From contig JAYNIR010000013.1 in NCBI GenBank assembly GCA_038109305.1, forward strand, positions 1 through 64,000: DNA of 64,000 nucleotides. The letters run 5' to 3'. The stretch's first letter is position 1. The number at the start of each line of letters is the position of its first letter. This stretch comes from UBA1479 sp038109305 (GTDB lineage: Bacteria; Pseudomonadota; Alphaproteobacteria; Rhodospirillales; Casp-alpha2). The translations under genes were made by a program, and so were the position numbers. This document shows, piece by piece, positions 60,934 through 64,000 of the stretch. A model generated the notes under the pieces. The model was not told where the DNA came from. It saw only the letters and a list, made by a program, of their open reading frames with translations, and did no database searches.

Positions 60934-61959
60934 GTGCCTGCCGCCAACAACCGCACCGACAAGGATTTCATCGCGCTCGCCGAGCGGGTGACGGCGGGCG
61001 ACCGGAGGGCACTGGCGCAGGCGATCACGATGATCGAATCGTCCCGCGCCGATCATCGGGGCGACGCCGCAAGCCTGATCCGCGCCCTTCTGCCCCACGC
61101 CAACAAGTCGATCCGCATCGGCATCACCGGCATCCCCGGCGTCGGTAAATCGACCTTCATCGAATCCCTCGGCATGTCGCTGATTGCCCGCGGCCACCGG
61201 GTTGCCGTGCTGGCCGTCGACCCGACAAGCCCCCGCTCCGGCGGATCGATCCTGGGCGACAAGACGCGCATGGAACGCCTGGCCCGCGAAAAGGACGCCT
61301 ACATCCGCCCGACGCCCTCGGGCGGCACGCTGGGCGGCGTCGCGCGGCGCACCCGCGAAGCCATCATCGCCGTCGAGGCCCAGGGCTTCGACGTGGTGTT
61401 CGTCGAAACCGTCGGCGTCGGCCAGTCGGAAACCGCCGTCCGCGATCTGGTCGACATGTTTTTGCTGCTGTTGGCGCCGGGCGGCGGCGATGACCTGCAG
61501 GGCATCAAGAAAGGCATTGTCGAAATGGCCGATCTGATCGTCGTCAACAAGGCCGACGGCGATTTGCTCGCGGCGGCGGAACGGGCGGCCCGCGACTATG
61601 CCGCGGCGCTTCACCTTCTGCGCCGGGTGCACGGCGATTGGACACCCCGGGTGCTGAAATGCTCCGCCCAGCAGGACAACGGCATTGACGATATCTGGCG
61701 GGCAGTAGAGGCGTTTCGCAGCGCGCTCGCCGCGTCGGGCCGCCTGGCGGATGAACGCGCCCGTCAGGCCAAGGCCTGGATGTGGTCGGAAATACGCGAC
61801 TCGCTGATCCAGCAACTGACTCACGATCCGCGGGTCGCGCTTCAGATCACGGAACTGGAAGCCGCCGTCGCCGCCGGCGCCATCGAACCGAGCGAAGCCG
61901 CCGGGCGGATACTCCGGGCGTTTTCCGGCGCCACCAATATGCCGCCGAAAAAGTCGTAA
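60934..61959 (+). CDS. meaB: Methylmalonyl-CoA mutase-associated GTPase MeaB/ArgK
   Basis: A 341-residue G3E-family GTPase that guards the B12 cofactor of methylmalonyl-CoA mutase. GIPGVGKSTFIESLG is the P-loop, LAVDPTSPRSGGSILGDKTR the switch region, VETVGVGQSET the Walker B-like segment and VVNKADG the base motif. GTG 60934 follows GGCCGGTTC without a strong ribosome-binding site. No mutase gene is in the window, but an epimerase-like protein and propionyl-CoA synthetase are. Confidence 0.95.
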   Translation: MPAANNRTDKDFIALAERVTAGDRRALAQAITMIESSRADHRGDAASLIRALLPHANKSIRIGITGIPGVGKSTFIESLGMSLIARGHRVAVLAVDPTSPRSGGSILGDKTRMERLAREKDAYIRPTPSGGTLGGVARRTREAIIAVEAQGFDVVFVETVGVGQSETAVRDLVDMFLLLLAPGGGDDLQGIKKGIVEMADLIVVNKADGDLLAAAERAARDYAAALHLLRRVHGDWTPRVLKCSAQQDNGIDDIWRAVEAFRSALAASGRLADERARQAKAWMWSEIRDSLIQQLTHDPRVALQITELEAAVAAGAIEPSEAAGRILRAFSGATNMPPKKS

Positions 61960-62057
61960 TCGGCTGTTAAAATTATGGATTTTCTTGATCCAGCAGTTAC
62001 CATGCGCGGAACGGACTGCATTCACCTGTCGCCACCACCCGGAACCGAAGGCCAAAG

Positions 62058-62654
62058 ATGACCGAAGGTATGGAAACCAAAGAAGAGCTGGAACTCCTGC
62101 AATCGGAGATTATCAATCTTTTCAATTATACACAGCGCGTCCGCAAAGAGTGCGTTGCAATCACTCGGGCCGAGGAAGGCGACCGGTTCGACAACATGTC
62201 CAATCAGCTGGACGCCATCGTGGCGGCGACCGAAGACGCCACCAATTCGATCATGGAAGTCGTCAAACAAAACAGCGAGACAATCGCCACGATTCGCGAG
62301 AAGACCGACAACGCCGAAATCCTGGCCTTGCTGGACGAACCTCAAAACAAATCAAACAACATCTTCGAGGCCTGCGTCTTTCAGGACATCACCGGTCAAC
62401 GCGTGACCAAAATCGCCCGGTCGACGACCTATGTGGAAAGCCGAGTCAATTCCTTGATCGAAATTTTCGGCCGCGAGCATATCGATAGTGTCGAAATTGA
62501 AGACGCCCGCACCGAAGATGAAAAACTTCTGCCGGCCCGCAACTGGGCGACCAGGGCGTCACCCAGGACGAAATCGACAAGCTGTTCGATTGACGTCCGC
62601 CGAACCACCCCCTTCAAACAACGGAGCGACCTCGAAAATGCGTCGATTGTATAA
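62058..62654 (+). CDS. CheZ-type protein phosphatase, C-terminal frameshift
   Basis: A helical protein of about 178 residues when read to the ancestral end. EACVFQDITGQRVTKIARST (near residues 113-132) contains the CheZ catalytic Gln, which removes phosphate from CheY. Near 62530 a base is missing. Restoring it gives GPQLGDQGVTQDEIDKLFD and a stop at 62591-62593, the family's CheY-binding tail. As written, the frame passes into Arg/Ser-rich residues and stops at 62654, overlapping the next start. Alphaproteobacterial CheZ-like proteins often lie away from che operons. The frame defect may be a read error. Confidence 0.78.
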   Translation: MTEGMETKEELELLQSEIINLFNYTQRVRKECVAITRAEEGDRFDNMSNQLDAIVAATEDATNSIMEVVKQNSETIATIREKTDNAEILALLDEPQNKSNNIFEACVFQDITGQRVTKIARSTTYVESRVNSLIEIFGREHIDSVEIEDARTEDEKLLPARNWATRASPRTKSTSCSIDVRRTTPFKQRSDLENASIV

Positions 62655-63177
62655 ACTGTTCGCCGCGCTTCTGCTTGTCGCCGGGATGACTTTGACGATG
62701 ACCGATGCCGACGCGCGCGACCCTGAAAATACAATCTATCTCGATATCGAACACGGCCGCGTGGTGATTGAACTGCGCCCCGACCTGGCGCCCAAGCACG
62801 TGGCGCGGATCAAGGAACTGACCCGCAAGGGGTTTTACAACGGCCTGACCTTTCACCGGGTGATCGGCGGTTTCATGGCCCAGGGCGGCGACCCCAAGGG
62901 TGACGGCACCGGCGGCAGCGGCCAGAACCTGCCGGCAGAATTTTCCAAGGAACCGTTCAAACGCGGGACCCTCGGCATGGCCCGGTCGGCCAACCCGAAC
63001 AGCGGTGACAGCCAGTTCTTCATCTGCTTTGCCCGGGCAAGCCACCTGGATGGGCAATACACCGTCTGGGGTCAGGTCGTCGAAGGCATGAAGTTTGTCG
63101 GCAAGCTGAAACGCGGCGAGCCGCCCTCCGACCCCGACAAGATCGTAAAAATGCAGGTCGCGGCGGACGTGAAATAG
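62638..63177 (+). CDS. Periplasmic peptidyl-prolyl cis-trans isomerase (cyclophilin)
   Basis: A 179-residue cyclophilin with a signal peptide (LYKLFAALLLVAGMTLTM, cleavage near DADA). The domain shows LTFHRVIGGFMAQGGDPKGDGTG, with the catalytic Arg and Phe, then SQFFICFARASHLDGQYTVWGQV. It helps fold proteins in the periplasm. ATG 62638 begins 45 bases after the ancestral CheZ stop. Confidence 0.94.
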   Translation: MRRLYKLFAALLLVAGMTLTMTDADARDPENTIYLDIEHGRVVIELRPDLAPKHVARIKELTRKGFYNGLTFHRVIGGFMAQGGDPKGDGTGGSGQNLPAEFSKEPFKRGTLGMARSANPNSGDSQFFICFARASHLDGQYTVWGQVVEGMKFVGKLKRGEPPSDPDKIVKMQVAADVK

Positions 63178-63240
63178 CCGCAAAACCTGAGCTGGCTGCA
63201 GATCCGCGAACGTGGCTTTGCGCGAATGAATGAATGCGGT

Positions 63241-64000
63241 TTAACGGGTTAGGTCCCGGGTCGCCCGGTCGAGCCCGTCGAGCGTCAGCGGGTACATACG
63301 CCCCGACATCAGTTGGCGGATCATATCCACCGACTGGGTATGGCGCCACCAGGCCTCTTTCACCGGGTTGAGCCACACCGCCTTCGGGTAGGTGCGAAGC
63401 AGCCGCTGCATCCACAGCGCGCCAGCTTCTTCGTTCCAGTGCTCAACGCTACCGCCCGCATGGGCGATTTCATAAGGACTCATGGACGCGTCGCCGACGA
63501 AGAGCACCTTGTAGTCCGACGGATAGGTGTGCAGCACTTGCCAGGTGTCCGTCACTTCCGACCGGCGGCGGATGTTGTTCTTCCACACCCGCTCATACAG
63601 GCAGTTGTGGAAATAGAAATATTCCAGATGCTTGAATTCGGACCGGGCGGCGGAGAACAGCTCCTCGACTATCCGCACGTGCGGGTTCATGGACCCGCCA
63701 ACGTCCAAAAACAACAACACCTTCACCGCGTTGTGCCGCTCCGGCACCATGCGGACGTCCAAAAACCCCTTTTTCGCGGTTGAGCGGATGGTGTCGTCCA
63801 GGTCAAGTTCCGTCGGCGCCCCTTCCCGCGCGAACCGGCGCAGCCGACGAAGCGCGACCTTGATGTTTCGCGTGCCCAACTCAATCGTGTCGTCCAGGTT
63901 TTTAAAATTGCGCCGATCCCAGACCTTGACCGCCCGGTTGTTGCGGTTTTCATCCTGGCCGATGCGCACACCTTCGGGGTTGTAGCCGTAGGCGCCGAAG
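63241..64000 (-). CDS. VWA domain protein, CoxE-like (cut by window end)
   Basis: The C-terminal part of a CoxE-type von Willebrand A protein; the frame is open to the window end (FGAYGYNPEGVRIGQ at the edge), so the true start lies beyond. The visible 253 residues include NLDDTIELGTRNIKVALRRL, the MIDAS-like LFLDVGGSMNPHVRIV and a YFYFHNCLYERVWKN core. The family usually works with a MoxR-type ATPase as a metal-insertion or assembly chaperone; the partner would be outside the window. It is convergent with the cyclophilin gene. Confidence 0.88.
   Translation of the reverse strand, partial: FGAYGYNPEGVRIGQDENRNNRAVKVWDRRNFKNLDDTIELGTRNIKVALRRLRRFAREGAPTELDLDDTIRSTAKKGFLDVRMVPERHNAVKVLLFLDVGGSMNPHVRIVEELFSAARSEFKHLEYFYFHNCLYERVWKNNIRRRSEVTDTWQVLHTYPSDYKVLFVGDASMSPYEIAHAGGSVEHWNEEAGALWMQRLLRTYPKAVWLNPVKEAWWRHTQSVDMIRQLMSGRMYPLTLDGLDRATRDLTR

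Noticed and set aside
60337..62055. A 572-residue minus-strand reading frame
   Set aside because: It mirrors meaB and the small gene before it; composition is that of an antisense frame.
1..64000. CRISPR array, tRNA, rRNA or complete prophage
   Set aside because: I looked for regularly spaced repeats, tRNA T-arm patterns and phage structural genes and saw none.

Overview
The window is GC-rich chromosomal DNA of an alphaproteobacterium, most likely a Rhodospirillales-type lineage. The evidence is the TrcR (DUF1013) cell-cycle regulator, COQ9, DUF1192, two DUF465 proteins, the split PntA1/PntA2/PntB transhydrogenase, the single-chain fused indolepyruvate:ferredoxin oxidoreductase, a perfect TTAA-N7-TTAA CtrA-type site and a ROSE-like leader on an Hsp20 gene. 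I saw no rRNA, tRNA, CRISPR array or intact prophage. Most of the window is housekeeping and catabolic DNA with tightly packed operons.

Layout. 1-4.8 kb: an OmpA / TolQ-MotA-like / OmpA-MotB-like envelope cluster, an MFS exporter, cyaY and rpmE. 4.8-8.5 kb: a patch of damage and small elements, with a class III cyclase pseudogene carrying an IS3-family remnant, a small heat-shock gene, two tandem hot-dog thioesterases (one frameshifted) and a possible micro-gene under a CtrA-like box. 8.5-19.3 kb: quinone oxidoreductase, trcR, then acyl-CoA and carboxylic-acid metabolism (VOC/epimerase-like protein, CaiB-type CoA transferase, aminotransferase, aldehyde dehydrogenase, propionyl-CoA synthetase, acyl-CoA synthetase). 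19.4-26.7 kb: two DUF465 genes around a broken phosphofructokinase, a degenerate GGDEF protein, purEK, a broken TRAP binding protein, and a cysteate/D-cysteine lyase with a divergent LysR regulator. 26.7-36.7 kb: an unknown protein, an orphan structured region with a strong terminator, COQ9-def, rpsU, a Maf-type (DUF115) glycosyltransferase with a SEC-C tail, pnt and ggt. 36.8-41 kb: an Fe3+/phosphonate-type ABC importer. 41-52.5 kb: RidA, an unknown protein, a YbjQ pseudogene, an ABC1 kinase, an esterase, an M3 peptidase, a long-chain acyl-CoA ligase, GNAT, a nitroreductase, a haloacetate dehalogenase-like enzyme and a nucleotide-sugar epimerase. 52.7-64 kb: fused IOR, a low-GC accessory gene, an AEC transporter, pyk, a heavily decayed pseudogene, meaB, a CheZ-like gene, a periplasmic cyclophilin and a CoxE-type VWA protein cut by the window end.

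How the genes fit together. The metabolic content points to an aerobic heterotroph living on organic acids, amino acids and fatty acids: acyl-CoA ligases, thioesterases, IOR (aryl pyruvates), PrpE, MeaB and a methylmalonyl-CoA-epimerase-like protein, and transhydrogenase for NADPH. Phosphofructokinase is ruined while pyruvate kinase is intact, which suggests glycolysis through PFK is not used unless another copy exists elsewhere.

Two things stand out. First, there is an unusual density of recently broken genes: at least seven reading frames carry one or more premature stops or shifts but are otherwise well conserved. This means either ongoing genome erosion or base-calling errors. Second, there is an AT-rich accessory gene at 56.1-57.1 kb. 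Its reading frame runs upstream through a single in-frame TGA and recovers an N-terminal zinc ribbon joined to a nucleoside-deoxyribosyltransferase/TIR-like domain; the TGA sits exactly where a zinc-ligand cysteine is expected. It is the best candidate here for an undescribed, possibly defence-related, gene.
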